A stretch of DNA of 64,000 nt from Sphingomonas mucosissima. Lineage in GTDB: Bacteria > Pseudomonadota > Alphaproteobacteria > Sphingomonadales > Sphingomonadaceae. This document shows positions 25,960 through 34,879 of this stretch, one piece after another (position 1 is the first letter of the stretch; each line of letters begins with the position of its first letter). The stretch spans positions 558,001 to 622,000 of the forward strand of contig NZ_NBBJ01000001.1 of the NCBI RefSeq assembly GCF_002197665.1, in the 5' to 3' direction. The notes beneath the pieces are model-generated. The model was not told the DNA's origin and did not search any database. It saw only the letters and a list, made by a program, of their open reading frames with translations. Made by a program: the position numbers and the translations under genes.

Positions 25960-26325
25960 ATGAAGTCGTGTCTCGTCGTGGACGACTCAAAGGTGATCCG
26001 AAAGGTCGCACGACACATATTGGAAGGACTCGATTTCGCCGTGTCCGAGGCTGGCGACGGGCGGGAGGCGCTTGAGGCCTGCCGCGCCAGCATGCCCGAC
26101 GTGATCCTGCTCGATTGGAACATGCCGGTGATGAGCGGGATGGATTTCCTGCGCGCGCTACGCGATGCAAATGCGGCGCCGCGGCCCAAGGTGGTCTTCT
26201 GCACCACGGAAAACGGCATGGCGCACATCCGGGCCGCGATCGATGCGGGTGCCGACGAATATGTGATGAAGCCGTTCGATCGCGAGACGCTGGCCAGCAA
26301 GCTTCAGATCGTCGGCGTCGCCTGA
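25960..26325 (+). CDS. cheY: CheY-like response regulator
   Basis: A 121-residue single receiver domain. The acidic pair D8-D9 (VVDDSKVIRK), phosphorylated D52 (ILLDWNMPVMSG), the switch Thr in CTTENG and Lys in YVMKPF are all present. No output domain, so it acts by binding a partner, presumably the flagellar switch. ATG 25960 gives the usual MKSCLVVDD start; GTG 25942 and ATG 25945 are in-frame alternatives. Confidence 0.92.
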   Translation: MKSCLVVDDSKVIRKVARHILEGLDFAVSEAGDGREALEACRASMPDVILLDWNMPVMSGMDFLRALRDANAAPRPKVVFCTTENGMAHIRAAIDAGADEYVMKPFDRETLASKLQIVGVA

Positions 26326-26330
26326 CCTTC

Positions 26331-27392
26331 ATGGCGCGGCTTCAGGCCATCGCGGCGGCTCCGGCGAGCGCACGTCCCCGAGTGCTGATCGTTGACGACT
26401 CCGCTGTGGCGCGCGCCGTGCTGACGCGGATGGTCGAGGACGGGGCGACGTGTACGGTGGCCGATGCCGTTCCCGACATCGCCAGTGCGCTGCGCTTCCT
26501 GGCCGCGGGCAGGGTGGACGTCATCCTGCTCGATCTCGAAATGCCAGGCGTCCATGGCCTTGCCGGCCTGCCGGACATCATTGCGGCCGGCGCAGGCGCG
26601 AAGGTGCTGGTCGTCTCCTCCGCCGCCGGGGAGGGCGCCGCCGCCACGATCGAGGCGCTGGCGCTGGGCGCGGCGGACACGCTGGTGAAGCCGGGCCGCT
26701 GCGTCTCGGCCGGCAGCTTCGCCGCGGCGCTTGCGGAAAAGCTGGTGCGGCTGGGCGAGCGAACGGAGCCAAGCCCTCGTCCCGCGGCGGCGCACCCGGC
26801 TGCTCACCATGACATCGACGTGGTGGCGATCGGTGCCTCCACGGGCGGCATCCATGCGATCAACAGCCTGTTGCTCGCGCTCCCGCGGACGTTCCGCAAG
26901 CCGATCGTCATCACCCAGCATCTGCCATCGTCGTTCATTCCGTATTTCGCGGAGCAGGTGGCGATCGCCACGGGGCGCCGGTGCCAAGTGGCGGCCGACA
27001 CCATGGCACTGCACGATGACATGATCCTAGTGGCGCCGGGAGACGCGCATGTGACGGCGGTACGGGCGCCCGGCGGTGGGGCCGCCATCCGGCTGAGCCA
27101 AGCGAGCGTCGCCAACGGCAACATGCCATCGGTCGATCCGATGTTTGAAACCTTTGCCGAATGCTTTGGCGCGCGGATGATGGCCGTGGTGCTCAGCGGC
27201 ATGGGGCGCGACGGACTTGCCGGCGCAAGGCTGGTGCGCTCGGCAGGTGGCACGGTGGTGGTGCAGGATCAGGCAAGTTCGGTTGTGTGGGGGATGCCGG
27301 GCGCCGTTGCCGCAGCGGGGCTCGCCAGCGCCGTGCTCCCGCCCGAGGCGATCGGGGGCTATATCGCTGGCCAGCACGGGGCCATCGCATGA
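26331..27392 (+). CDS. cheB: Chemotaxis methylesterase CheB
   Basis: 353 residues from ATG 26331. The receiver domain has D22-D23 and D68 (ILLDLEMPGVHG). After a linker comes the methylesterase with the catalytic triad segments GASTGGIHAI (Ser), TQHLPSSF (His) and GMGRDGLAG (Asp). It removes receptor methyl groups made by CheR. The frame is open far upstream (26115), but that part overlaps cheY. The stop overlaps cheR. Confidence 0.95.
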   Translation: MARLQAIAAAPASARPRVLIVDDSAVARAVLTRMVEDGATCTVADAVPDIASALRFLAAGRVDVILLDLEMPGVHGLAGLPDIIAAGAGAKVLVVSSAAGEGAAATIEALALGAADTLVKPGRCVSAGSFAAALAEKLVRLGERTEPSPRPAAAHPAAHHDIDVVAIGASTGGIHAINSLLLALPRTFRKPIVITQHLPSSFIPYFAEQVAIATGRRCQVAADTMALHDDMILVAPGDAHVTAVRAPGGGAAIRLSQASVANGNMPSVDPMFETFAECFGARMMAVVLSGMGRDGLAGARLVRSAGGTVVVQDQASSVVWGMPGAVAAAGLASAVLPPEAIGGYIAGQHGAIA

Positions 27393-28216
27393 TCAACGAT
27401 CGGCCATTTGCCCCTAGCGACACGAGCCCCATCACCGTGACGGCGCTCGCCACGCTGCTGGAGGCGCGGACCGGGCAGCGGATCGCGGCCAATCGCGCCT
27501 GGCGGATCGACACCGCGCTGAAGCCGATCGCGGTGGAGCGCGGCGCCGCTTCGATCGACGAACTGGTTGCAGCCGTGCGCGACGGCAGCAACACGGCGCT
27601 TGCCGACCGGATCGTCGATGCGCTGCTGAATCAGGAGACGTCGTTCTTCCGCGATGCCGGCGCGATCGAGGCGGCGGCAGAGGCGATCACCGCCATTGCT
27701 CCGAGCAAGCCGCGCATCTGGTGCGCGGGCTGCTCGACGGGGCAGGAGCCGTTGTCGCTTTCCATGGCACTGACGGAACGCGGCGTTCCCCATGAGCTGA
27801 TCGCCACCGACGTTTCCGGCCATGCGATCGCACGGGCACGCGCCGGCCGCTATTCGCAATTCGAGATCCAGCGCGGGCTGGCGACGATCCGGATGCTGCG
27901 CTGGTTCGATCAGGATGGGTCGGACTGGATCGCGCAGCCGGCGCTGGTTCGTGGCGTTACCTGGCGACGCAGCAACCTGGTGCTTGATGCGCCGCCGGCC
28001 GGCGCGTTTGATGCGGTTTTTTGCCGCAACGTCCTGTTCTATCTCGCGCCGGACCTGCGCCCGCGCGTGCTGGAGGCGATTGCCGGCAGCCTGCAGCCTG
28101 CGGGCGCGCTAATGCTGGGCGCGGGCGAAACGGTGATCGGCCAAACCGACCGTTTCGTACCCAGCAAACGCTTTCGCGGCCTGTACCAGCTGGCCGCGGC
28201 CGAGCGATCGGCATAG
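27389..28216 (+). CDS. cheR: Chemotaxis methyltransferase CheR
   Basis: 275 residues. N-terminal helical domain with VTALATLLEARTGQRI, then NQETSFFRD, the SAM loop WCAGCSTGQEPLSLSM and FCRNVLFYL of the class-I methyltransferase fold. It methylates receptor glutamates. The start codon overlaps the cheB stop (ATGA). Its likely substrate with a docking tail is the receptor at 30636, about 2.4 kb downstream. Confidence 0.95.
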   Translation: MINDRPFAPSDTSPITVTALATLLEARTGQRIAANRAWRIDTALKPIAVERGAASIDELVAAVRDGSNTALADRIVDALLNQETSFFRDAGAIEAAAEAITAIAPSKPRIWCAGCSTGQEPLSLSMALTERGVPHELIATDVSGHAIARARAGRYSQFEIQRGLATIRMLRWFDQDGSDWIAQPALVRGVTWRRSNLVLDAPPAGAFDAVFCRNVLFYLAPDLRPRVLEAIAGSLQPAGALMLGAGETVIGQTDRFVPSKRFRGLYQLAAAERSA

Positions 28217-28282
28217 CCGTAGCCGGGCGTCGCCCTGCGGTGCTAGGGTCGGCTGACCCACCGCCGGGCTGCAGGAGTGACC

Positions 28283-28972
28283 ATGACGCCAATCGAGGCG
28301 CCATCGCCGAATTACGACGATCGCATGCTGCCGATCACGATGATCGTGCTTCATTATACCGGCATGGTTGATGCAGCATCGGCCCTGGCCCGGCTGCGCG
28401 ATCCCGAAGCCAAGGTCTCCGCGCACTATCTGGTCGATGAGGACGGGACGGTCACGCGGCTGGTGCCGGAGGAAAAGCGCGCGTGGCACGCCGGTCGCTC
28501 GCACTGGCGCGAAATCGAGGATGTCAATTCCGCGTCGATCGGGATCGAGATCGTCAATCCGGGTCATGAGTTCGGCTACCGACCATTTCCGGACGTGCAG
28601 GTCGACGCGGTGATCCGCCTGGTTCACGAGATCAAGGATCGATACGAGATCACGCGCGGCAACATCGTTGCCCATTCGGACATCGCCCCGGCGCGCAAGC
28701 GCGATCCGGGCGAGCTGTTCCCGTGGAGCAAGCTGGCGCGGCTCCGGCTGGCGCTGCCGCGCCCGACCAAGAACCTGATGGACCCGATGTGGGGTGAGGC
28801 CGCCTTCCTGCTGGCGCTGGAGCGCTTCGGCTATGACGTGAGCGACAAGATGGCCGCGATCGTCGCGTTCCAACGGCGCTTCCGCCCCGAACTGATCGAT
28901 GGCGAGATCGACGCCGAATGCCGCATGATCCTTCTCGCGCTGCTGCTGCCGCGCCCGCAAGGGGATGATTGA
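28283..28972 (+). CDS. N-acetylmuramoyl-L-alanine amidase (AmiD-like)
   Basis: 229 residues. An amidase-2 zinc domain with VLHYTGM (first His), SAHYLVDEDG and NIVAHSDIAPARKRDPG (second His and the Lys/Asp segment), then a C-terminal peptidoglycan-binding-like helical region (GEAAFLLALERFGYDVS). No signal peptide is visible, so cytosolic recycling of muropeptides is likely. ATG 28283 follows CAGGAG with 6-base spacing; GTG 28277 is the first frame codon. Confidence 0.9.
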   Translation: MTPIEAPSPNYDDRMLPITMIVLHYTGMVDAASALARLRDPEAKVSAHYLVDEDGTVTRLVPEEKRAWHAGRSHWREIEDVNSASIGIEIVNPGHEFGYRPFPDVQVDAVIRLVHEIKDRYEITRGNIVAHSDIAPARKRDPGELFPWSKLARLRLALPRPTKNLMDPMWGEAAFLLALERFGYDVSDKMAAIVAFQRRFRPELIDGEIDAECRMILLALLLPRPQGDD

Positions 28973-29100
28973 AGCGGGCGGGAAACCGATTGCCGCTCGC
29001 GCCCGCGTCCTGCCCACCGGTACTTAATCGTCGCGGTTCGGGACAGCTTGACTACGGAATGCTCGTCGCCAGCCTGCTTTTCGATTGCCGCGCGACGCGC

Positions 29101-30246
29101 TCAGTTCGCGGCTGCCGGCGAGGCGGATCCCTCTTCGGTCAAGTCCAGCGTCTCGAACCCGTTCGTCATCACCCGTCGCGCGATCGTGCTGCATTCCGGG
29201 GTGACATACGCAGAACGCTGCGTCAGCCGCTCGATCTTGTAGAAGCCGGGGCTGTCCTTGTCGGCCGCCGACGCGGAATATTGGCGGCCGGCAATCTGCT
29301 TCAGAACAACATCGGTCCAGACAGCACCTTTGGAACTTCGCAGGATTTCCGCATCGGCCGTGCGCCCATCCGGCCTGATCCAAAAGCCGACGTCGGCCCA
29401 GCGGACTGCATCGACGCCCATCGTGCGACATCCATTATGCGCGCCGCCTGCGCCCTCGGCCTGCGCCAGCGCCGCAGCGCGTTGCGCGGTAACGGGCGTG
29501 ATCGACTCATAGCGCGGGGATTTCATCAGCAGCGGTGCCTCGCCTTGCCGTGTGGGCAGGGCGCGGATCAGCTTTGCCAGCTCCTCGCCGCCAGCATTGC
29601 GGGCTGAAAGGCGCAGGCGAATGATCTGCAAGGCGTTTCGATAGCCCGCGGTCTGCGCAATCGGTCGCTTGTTTAGATCATCCAGAACAGCAATCGCCTC
29701 CGGCGTGCGATTTTGCGCGTTCATCAGCGTTACCCGCCGCATTGCGGCCAGCATCGCCACCGCATGCTGGCCACTTCGCAGCGCCTCGCGCTCGGTGAGC
29801 TCGTACGCGCGTATCGCCTCGCGCGGGTCGTTGACCTTCAGCCACATGTCGCCGATCGCGGTGGAGGCCGTCTGCACGGCAGGATCGTCCGGCGGCAGAT
29901 GGTCCCGCAAGGTGCGGACTTGCGAGTAAACGGCGCTGCGATAATCGTCCTGATTGCCCTCGTGGAGTGAGACGGTGGCAAAGGCCTCGTAGAGCGCAGC
30001 TACCGGTTTGGGATCGGACGCCGCCTTGGCGCGATTACGCCGAATTGCGCGGCCAAGCAGGTTCTTGGCCTGGAGATACTTGCCGTCCCGAAATCGGGCC
30101 TCGGCCAATGCGATGCTCGCCTGCGCATCGCGAAGAACCGTGCATTCGCCGCGCACGCAGGCGTCATGCGCCTCTTCAAGCCGCTTGCCGGTGACGATGA
30201 TGTCCGCCCCGGTCGCTAACAACAACATGAAAAGCATCAGCGACAT
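29101..30246 (-). CDS. Secreted TPR protein with TonB-C-like end
   Basis: 381 residues from ATG 30246 (GGAG 6 bases upstream); GTG 30258 is an alternative. Signal peptide MSLMLFMLLLATGA. The middle is helical with TPR-like periodicity (AEARFRDGKYLQAKNLLGRA, EAFATVSLHEGNQDDYRSAV). The C-terminal part VGFWIRPDGRTADAEILRSS with the following VLKQIAGRQYS resembles the TonB C-terminal fold. Probably periplasmic. Function unknown; no TonB-dependent receptor is adjacent. Confidence 0.7.
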   Translation of the reverse strand: MSLMLFMLLLATGADIIVTGKRLEEAHDACVRGECTVLRDAQASIALAEARFRDGKYLQAKNLLGRAIRRNRAKAASDPKPVAALYEAFATVSLHEGNQDDYRSAVYSQVRTLRDHLPPDDPAVQTASTAIGDMWLKVNDPREAIRAYELTEREALRSGQHAVAMLAAMRRVTLMNAQNRTPEAIAVLDDLNKRPIAQTAGYRNALQIIRLRLSARNAGGEELAKLIRALPTRQGEAPLLMKSPRYESITPVTAQRAAALAQAEGAGGAHNGCRTMGVDAVRWADVGFWIRPDGRTADAEILRSSKGAVWTDVVLKQIAGRQYSASAADKDSPGFYKIERLTQRSAYVTPECSTIARRVMTNGFETLDLTEEGSASPAAAN

Positions 30247-30635
30247 GGCTTGCTCCACAATGTTCGGCGAAGCTTATGTTACCAACGCGTGAGCGCAAGG
30301 ACAGAAAACTACTGCGGCGCAGGCTTGCAAGGATGAAGCGGCGGCGCAGCAAAACTTTCAAACAAGCCGGTGCGCTTCGCGACATGCTCAATGCGTGAAC
30401 GGCTGGCCGAACGCACGACAGATACAAATGCCGCATGATCCGCTTGCGCCGGCCTGTTCGCGCAGCGATGAGAATTAACCTCCCGCAAGAACGCTCGGGT
30501 CGTTCGATCCTATAATGGATCAATGCTCTGGCTCAGCTTCGGCGTGGACGAGCGATCCGGCGTGGGTTGCGACATCAGCGCGAGGTCGCGTTGCAGCGCC
30601 ACCGGGATCGGGCAGCGAGCGGTGGGGGTTGAGAC
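30247..30635. other. Intergenic region upstream of the chemoreceptor gene
   Basis: A gap of about 390 bp between divergent genes. It contains TATAAT at 30511-30516 embedded in the palindrome GATCCTATAATGGATC, a possible -10 box about 120 bp before the receptor start with no good -35. No ORF with a ribosome site is evident. A GTGGGGG run precedes the receptor ATG. Confidence 0.4.
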
Positions 30636-32495
30636 ATGACGATCAAGCAGAAGCTACTGGGGTGCCTCGCGATCTTTGCGATCGCCACCCTATCTTTGCT
30701 GGGCGCTTCATACTGGTCGGCGACAAACAGCAGCGCTGCCTTGCGCACGGTGCTGGCGGACCGGGTGGTGCCGTTGCGCGATCTGAAGATCGTCGCGGAC
30801 AGCTACGCCGTCGATATCGTCGACTCCGCGCACAAGGCGCGCAACGGCAATCTATCCCTTGCAGAAGGGGCCCGCCATGTTCGGGAGGGGGCAAGCACGG
30901 CCAAGGCGGCTTGGCTGCGATATCGCGGCACCGAAATCCAGGGAAAGGAGGAGCAGCTCGCCTCCGCTGCCGAGACCCGCATGCAAGCCTCGGACGCCAG
31001 CGTCGACCGGCTGTTGCAGATCCTCCAGTCGGGCGATCGCGCGGCGCTTGAACGCTTCGTTGTCGGGGAAATGTACCAGAGTATCGATCCCCTGTCCGAA
31101 ACCGTGAGCGAGCTGGTTGCGCTTCAGATCGAGGTTGCTTCCGCCGAAACCACGGCCGCACTCAGCACGGCTCGCACCGCGATGATCATGATGCTGGCGC
31201 TTGCGCTCGCTTCTGCGGCCGTGCTCGGCTTTTCCTACCTGACGATCACGAAGAAGGTGATCAGCCCGATCCAAGACCTCGCGCGGGTCATCAAAGAGCT
31301 CGCGCGCTCGTCAGGCGAGGCCACGCTGCCGAACCTCGACCAGAAGGACGAGATTGGTGACATCACCCGTTCTGTCGATGCGTTTCTCAGCGCCGCCGTC
31401 AACAAGGAGCGAGATCGTGCGGCGCTGGAGGCGGCCGAGCAGCAGATGGTCACGGGCGCGCTCCGCGACAGCCTGGCTGCACTGACCGCCGGCGACCTGA
31501 CATCGAGCATCAAGGCCGATTTCCCGCCGGCGTACGTGGAGCTCAAGACCAACTTCAACGCGGCGCTCGCATCGCTGCGCGACCTGATTGGATCGGTGAT
31601 CGAAAGCTCCCGAGGCCTGCGCGGTGGGTCCGGCGAGATCGCGCAAGCGTCCGAAGATCTTGCCCGCCGCACGGAAAGCAATGCGGCGAGCCTAGAGGAA
31701 GCCTCTGCGGCGCTGACGCAGATCGACGGGCGGATCAAGGCGACGGCAGACGCGGCTACCCGGACCGTGACGCGTGCTGATCAAACGATCAGCACCGTAT
31801 CGGGCGGACGCACTGTGGCCGAAGAAGCGGTGCAGGCGATGAGCCGCGTTCGGGAAAGCGCCAAGGGCATCGACGAAGTGATCGAGGGCGTCGACAAGAT
31901 CGCGTTCCAGACCCGTGTTCTTGCAATGAATGCGGCGGTCGAGGCGGGTCGCGCGGGGGATGCCGGCCGCGGCTTTGCCGTCGTGGCGGATCTGGTGAGC
32001 GCGCTCGCGATGCGGGCGGAAGAAGAAGCGAAGCGGGCGCGCGAGCAGCTTACGCTGACGCAGACCGACATCGTCACCGCGGTGGCGGCCGTGCAGAAGG
32101 TGGACGGTGCCTTGGCGAACATTTCCGAAGGCGTCGGAGAGGTGCACCAGCTCCTCGACGGCATGGCATCCGATAATCTGGCGCAAGCCTCGGCGATCAG
32201 TCAGATCAGTGTCGCGGTCACGAACATGGACCAGGCGACGCAGCAGAACGCCGCCATGGTGGAGGAAACGTCGGCTGCCGCGCGTAACCTGAACAGCGAG
32301 TCCGAAGCGCTTGCCGACAAGGCCGGCCAGTTCAGGATCAGCGATGCTGACCAGACCGGGGAGGTCCGGATCAGCGGGCGGGCGCGGGAGTCCGGCATCA
32401 AGAGCGTGCCCGCAGGGCGTAGCGCCAAGCACTTCGGTGGTGCCTTTGCGCGGCCGGCGCTCGCGGCTGCCGATGGCGCGTGGGAGAGTTTCTGA
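30636..32495 (+). CDS. Methyl-accepting chemotaxis protein with CheR-docking tail
   Basis: 619 residues. TM1 at about 8-28, a periplasmic four-helix-type sensor of about 155 residues, TM2 at about 183-206, HAMP, then the signalling hairpin with tip [20 protein letters not shown]. The conserved [10 protein letters not shown] and ETSAAARNL segments carry likely methylation sites. The protein ends WESF, fitting the xWxxF pentapeptide that docks CheR/CheB. Ligand unknown. It is monocistronic and lies downstream of the che operon. Confidence 0.93.
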   Translation: MTIKQKLLGCLAIFAIATLSLLGASYWSATNSSAALRTVLADRVVPLRDLKIVADSYAVDIVDSAHKARNGNLSLAEGARHVREGASTAKAAWLRYRGTEIQGKEEQLASAAETRMQASDASVDRLLQILQSGDRAALERFVVGEMYQSIDPLSETVSELVALQIEVASAETTAALSTARTAMIMMLALALASAAVLGFSYLTITKKVISPIQDLARVIKELARSSGEATLPNLDQKDEIGDITRSVDAFLSAAVNKERDRAALEAAEQQMVTGALRDSLAALTAGDLTSSIKADFPPAYVELKTNFNAALASLRDLIGSVIESSRGLRGGSGEIAQASEDLARRTESNAASLEEASAALTQIDGRIKATADAATRTVTRADQTISTVSGGRTVAEEAVQAMSRVRESAKGIDEVIEGVDKIAFQTRVLAMNAAVEAGRAGDAGRGFAVVADLVSALAMRAEEEAKRAREQLTLTQTDIVTAVAAVQKVDGALANISEGVGEVHQLLDGMASDNLAQASAISQISVAVTNMDQATQQNAAMVEETSAAARNLNSESEALADKAGQFRISDADQTGEVRISGRARESGIKSVPAGRSAKHFGGAFARPALAAADGAWESF

Positions 32496-32558
32496 AGCGA
32501 GGCGTTGAGGACCGCCGGTTTGCGATCACCAACGGCATCTTTAAGCATCTGACGAGTG

Positions 32559-32574
32559 ACGTGCCGCGGCACGT
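32559..32574. repeat. Perfect 16-bp palindrome
   Basis: ACGTGCCGCGGCACGT is fully self-complementary. It lies 63 bp after the receptor stop and 31 bp before the -35 box of the rnpB promoter. It might be a regulator site or a small hairpin; nothing in the sequence decides. Confidence 0.45.
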
Positions 32575-32604
32575 GCTATCCCAGCCGCCTGAATGACCGC
32601 GCGA

Positions 32605-32633
32605 TTGCTTTCTCTGGCGACCCCACGTACAGC
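32605..32633 (+). promoter_or_regulatory. Predicted sigma-70 promoter of rnpB
   Basis: TTGCTT (32605-32610), 17-bp spacer, TACAGC (32628-32633). The predicted start about 7-9 bases downstream falls at the base of helix P1 of RNase P RNA, which supports it. Confidence 0.5.
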
Positions 32634-32640
32634 CCGCGCC

Positions 32641-33036
32641 CACACCAGAGGGCCGGGCGGCCGCGTCGTGGACTTGTTCCACGCCGAGGAAAGTCCGGGC
32701 TCCATGGAACAACGGTGGCGGGTAACGCCCGCCGGGGGTGACCCCAGGGAAAGTGCCACAGAGAGCAGACCGCCCAATCTTCGGATGAAGGCTTCGGCCA
32801 GGCAAGGGTGAAAGGGTGCGGTAAAAGCGCACCGCGCGGCCGGTAACGGCGGCGGCATGGCAAACCCCACCGGGAGCAAGACCGAATAGGGGCGGCGTGG
32901 GGACTTGATCCCCGGGGTGTGTTCCCACCTGCTGCCCGGGTTGGTTGCTGGAGCGCGTCGGCAACGGCGCGCCGAGAGGAATGGTCGCCCATCCCGTGAA
33001 GGGTGGACAGAACCCGGCTTACAGGCCCTCTGGTGT
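32641..33036 (+). ncRNA. rnpB: RNase P RNA component
   Basis: The catalytic RNA of RNase P, which matures tRNA 5' ends. The conserved 5' part GAGGAAAGTCCGGGCTCC and the 3' part ACAGAACCCGGCTTACAG are present, with GGTGAAAGGGTGCGGTAA-type and GAGCAAGACC-like core elements between. Helix P1 pairs ACACCAGAGGGCC (32642-32654) with GGCCCTCTGGTGT (33024-33036), which sets both ends. Several open frames cross this region on both strands and are not genes. Confidence 0.95.
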
Positions 33037-33076
33037 CACCTTTAACCTTGGGCTTTCAATCGCTAGATGGCGGGGG

Positions 33077-33613
33077 ATGGCGCGTTCTTCCCGATCCAAC
33101 GACTGGGGTTTTCCCCGCTGGCGCGAATATGGCGCCTCGCGCGAGGCGACCAAGGTGCGGCTGTGCGATCGGCACGGCTGCGAGGAGCCGGGCAATTGCC
33201 CGGCGCCCAAATCCCCCAACAGCCCGGAGCGCTGGTATTTCTGCCAGGCGCATGCCGCCGAATACAACCGCGGCTGGAATTACTTCGAAGGCCTGAATGC
33301 CGAGGAAGCGGCCGAACGCGAGCAGGCGGAGCGTCGCGACGCGTCGGGCTATGAGCAATCCCGCTACCAGAGCTGGGCCGGCTCCGGCGACGGCAGCCGC
33401 TCGCGCGACGAGATGCGCGCGCTGGAGGTGCTGGAGCTCGAAACCGACGCGACGTTCGACGACATCAAATTGGCGTGGCGGCGGCTGGCCAAGAGCAATC
33501 ACCCCGATGTTCGGCCGGGCGACAAGGATGCCGCCACGCGCTTTCAGGCGATCCAGGCGGCGTACGACGTGCTGCGTGCCGCGGAAGAGCGTCGGACTTG
33601 GAAGCCGGCGTGA
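33077..33613 (+). CDS. J-domain (DnaJ-like) protein
   Basis: 178 residues. N-terminal half with a short Cys/His cluster (RLCDRHGCEEPGNC and YFCQAHAAEYNRGWN), then a C-terminal J domain from about residue 113 with the HPD motif in KSNHPDVRPGDKDA. J domains stimulate Hsp70 ATPase. The C-terminal position of the J domain and the Cys-rich front are typical of an alphaproteobacterial co-chaperone group rather than DnaJ itself. ATG 33077 is preferred; the frame upstream runs into rnpB. It overlaps the next gene by GTGA. Confidence 0.88.
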   Translation: MARSSRSNDWGFPRWREYGASREATKVRLCDRHGCEEPGNCPAPKSPNSPERWYFCQAHAAEYNRGWNYFEGLNAEEAAEREQAERRDASGYEQSRYQSWAGSGDGSRSRDEMRALEVLELETDATFDDIKLAWRRLAKSNHPDVRPGDKDAATRFQAIQAAYDVLRAAEERRTWKPA

Positions 33614-33900
33614 AGCGCGCGAAGGCGCAATGGCGCGGCGCGGTGCTGGTCTGCGCCAAATGTTCGAAGAAGGTGGATGGCGGCTTCGGGCCAAAGGGCA
33701 AGGAGCGGCTGGCCAAGGCGCTGCGTAGCGAGCCGGGCTTTGGCAAGGGGCGGAAGGCCGATATGGGTGTGGCCGAAGTGAAGTGCCTCGGGCTTTGCCC
33801 CAAGAACGCCGTTGCGGTGGTGGACACGCGCCGCCCGAACGAGTGGCTGGTGGTGCCGGCCGGGATGGATGTGGCGACGCTGGCGGCGCGGTTTTCCTGA
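33610..33900 (+). CDS. Thioredoxin-like 2Fe-2S ferredoxin
   Basis: 96 residues. Cys pair CAKCSKK near the N-terminus and KCLGLCPKNAV later, the C-x(n)-C...C-x3-C pattern of thioredoxin-fold 2Fe-2S proteins. An electron-transfer or cluster-binding role is likely; partner unknown. GTG 33610 overlaps the stop of the J-domain gene, so the two are coupled. Confidence 0.75.
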   Translation: MKRAKAQWRGAVLVCAKCSKKVDGGFGPKGKERLAKALRSEPGFGKGRKADMGVAEVKCLGLCPKNAVAVVDTRRPNEWLVVPAGMDVATLAARFS

Positions 33901-33914
33901 GGGGTCGAGGAGCC

Positions 33915-34784
33915 TTATCGGCCAGCTTCGGCGAGCAGCCAGTCGCGGAACGACTGCATTGCGGGGTCAGGCTTGCGCGACAAAAGACGTGTGAGCCAGT
34001 AACGCCCGGTGTCGACCTCTAGCGCGAAAGGCTGAACCAGCCGTTCGGAGGCGAGATCGCGGGTGAACATGGCGGCTGGGGCGAGCGCGACGCCCAGCCC
34101 GGCGGCGGCCGCGGCGACCATCACCGCCGAGCTGTCAAACATCGCGCCGCGCGCTGCCGGCGCAGCGACCCCCGCGGCCGAGAACCAACTGGCCCATTCG
34201 TTCGACCGGTAGGATCGCAGTAGTCTTTCCCGCGGCAGGTCTGACGGCGATCGCAGCCGCTGCGCGACGGAAGCCGTGCAAAGCGGGGACAGCGGCGCAG
34301 CGAGGAGCGGCTCGGCATGCGTCCCATGCCATGCACCGTCACCGAAGCGGATGGCGAATTGAAGCGCCTCGCCGGCGAGGTCGACCCGGTTGTTGTTGAT
34401 CGACACGCGCACGTCGATGTTTGGATGCGCGCTGGCGAAACCGTCGAGGCGCTCGAGCAGCCAGCCGGTTGCGAAGGTCCCGACCACTCCGATGTTCAAC
34501 GTCTGCTGGAACCGGCCGTTGGCGTAATGATCGAGCGTCGCCGCCACCTTGTCGAAGGCGTCGCCAAGCACCGGGACCAGTGCGTGGCCGTCATCGGTCA
34601 AGGCCAGGCCGCGGGGCAGCCGGTCGAACAGGCGCGTGGAAAGCCTGCGCTCGAGCTGAGCCACCTGGTGGCTTACCGCGCTCGGCGTGACGCATAGCTC
34701 GATTGCGGCACGGGCGAAGTTGAGGTGGCGCGCAGCGGCTTCAAAGGCGCGCAGGGCGTTCAGCGGCAGTTGGGCGCGATCCAT
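33915..34784 (-). CDS. AmpR-like LysR regulator, divergent from a beta-lactamase
   Basis: 289 residues from ATG 34784. The HTH region LPLNALRAFEAAARHLNFAR and ELCVTPSAVSHQVAQLE closely follows AmpR, which in other species senses muropeptides and controls beta-lactamase. The effector domain follows (LNIGVVGTFATGWLLERL). It faces the B3 metallo-beta-lactamase gene with a 95-bp gap that holds a candidate operator. An AmpR role is inferred from sequence and context. Confidence 0.82.
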   Translation of the reverse strand: MDRAQLPLNALRAFEAAARHLNFARAAIELCVTPSAVSHQVAQLERRLSTRLFDRLPRGLALTDDGHALVPVLGDAFDKVAATLDHYANGRFQQTLNIGVVGTFATGWLLERLDGFASAHPNIDVRVSINNNRVDLAGEALQFAIRFGDGAWHGTHAEPLLAAPLSPLCTASVAQRLRSPSDLPRERLLRSYRSNEWASWFSAAGVAAPAARGAMFDSSAVMVAAAAAGLGVALAPAAMFTRDLASERLVQPFALEVDTGRYWLTRLLSRKPDPAMQSFRDWLLAEAGR

Positions 34785-34794
34785 GGCCAACCAT

Positions 34795-34812
34795 CAGATT
34801 TTCTCATGTCTG
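34795..34812. promoter_or_regulatory. LysR-type operator candidate between ampR-like gene and beta-lactamase
   Basis: CAGA-N10-TCTG, an inverted repeat containing a T-N11-A core, centred in the divergent promoter region. Position 10 bp before the regulator ATG and about 68 bp before the lactamase ATG. Confidence 0.4.
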
Positions 34813-34879
34813 TGTCGAGGCAAGACCGTTTGTCGGTGCGCGCGTGGCGGGACATGGTTGCGGCGAAGGAGATGCGAGC

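Noticed and set aside
32398..32964. Reverse frames across the RNase P RNA
   Set aside because: The region is a structured RNA with conserved P-RNA elements; frames there are incidental.
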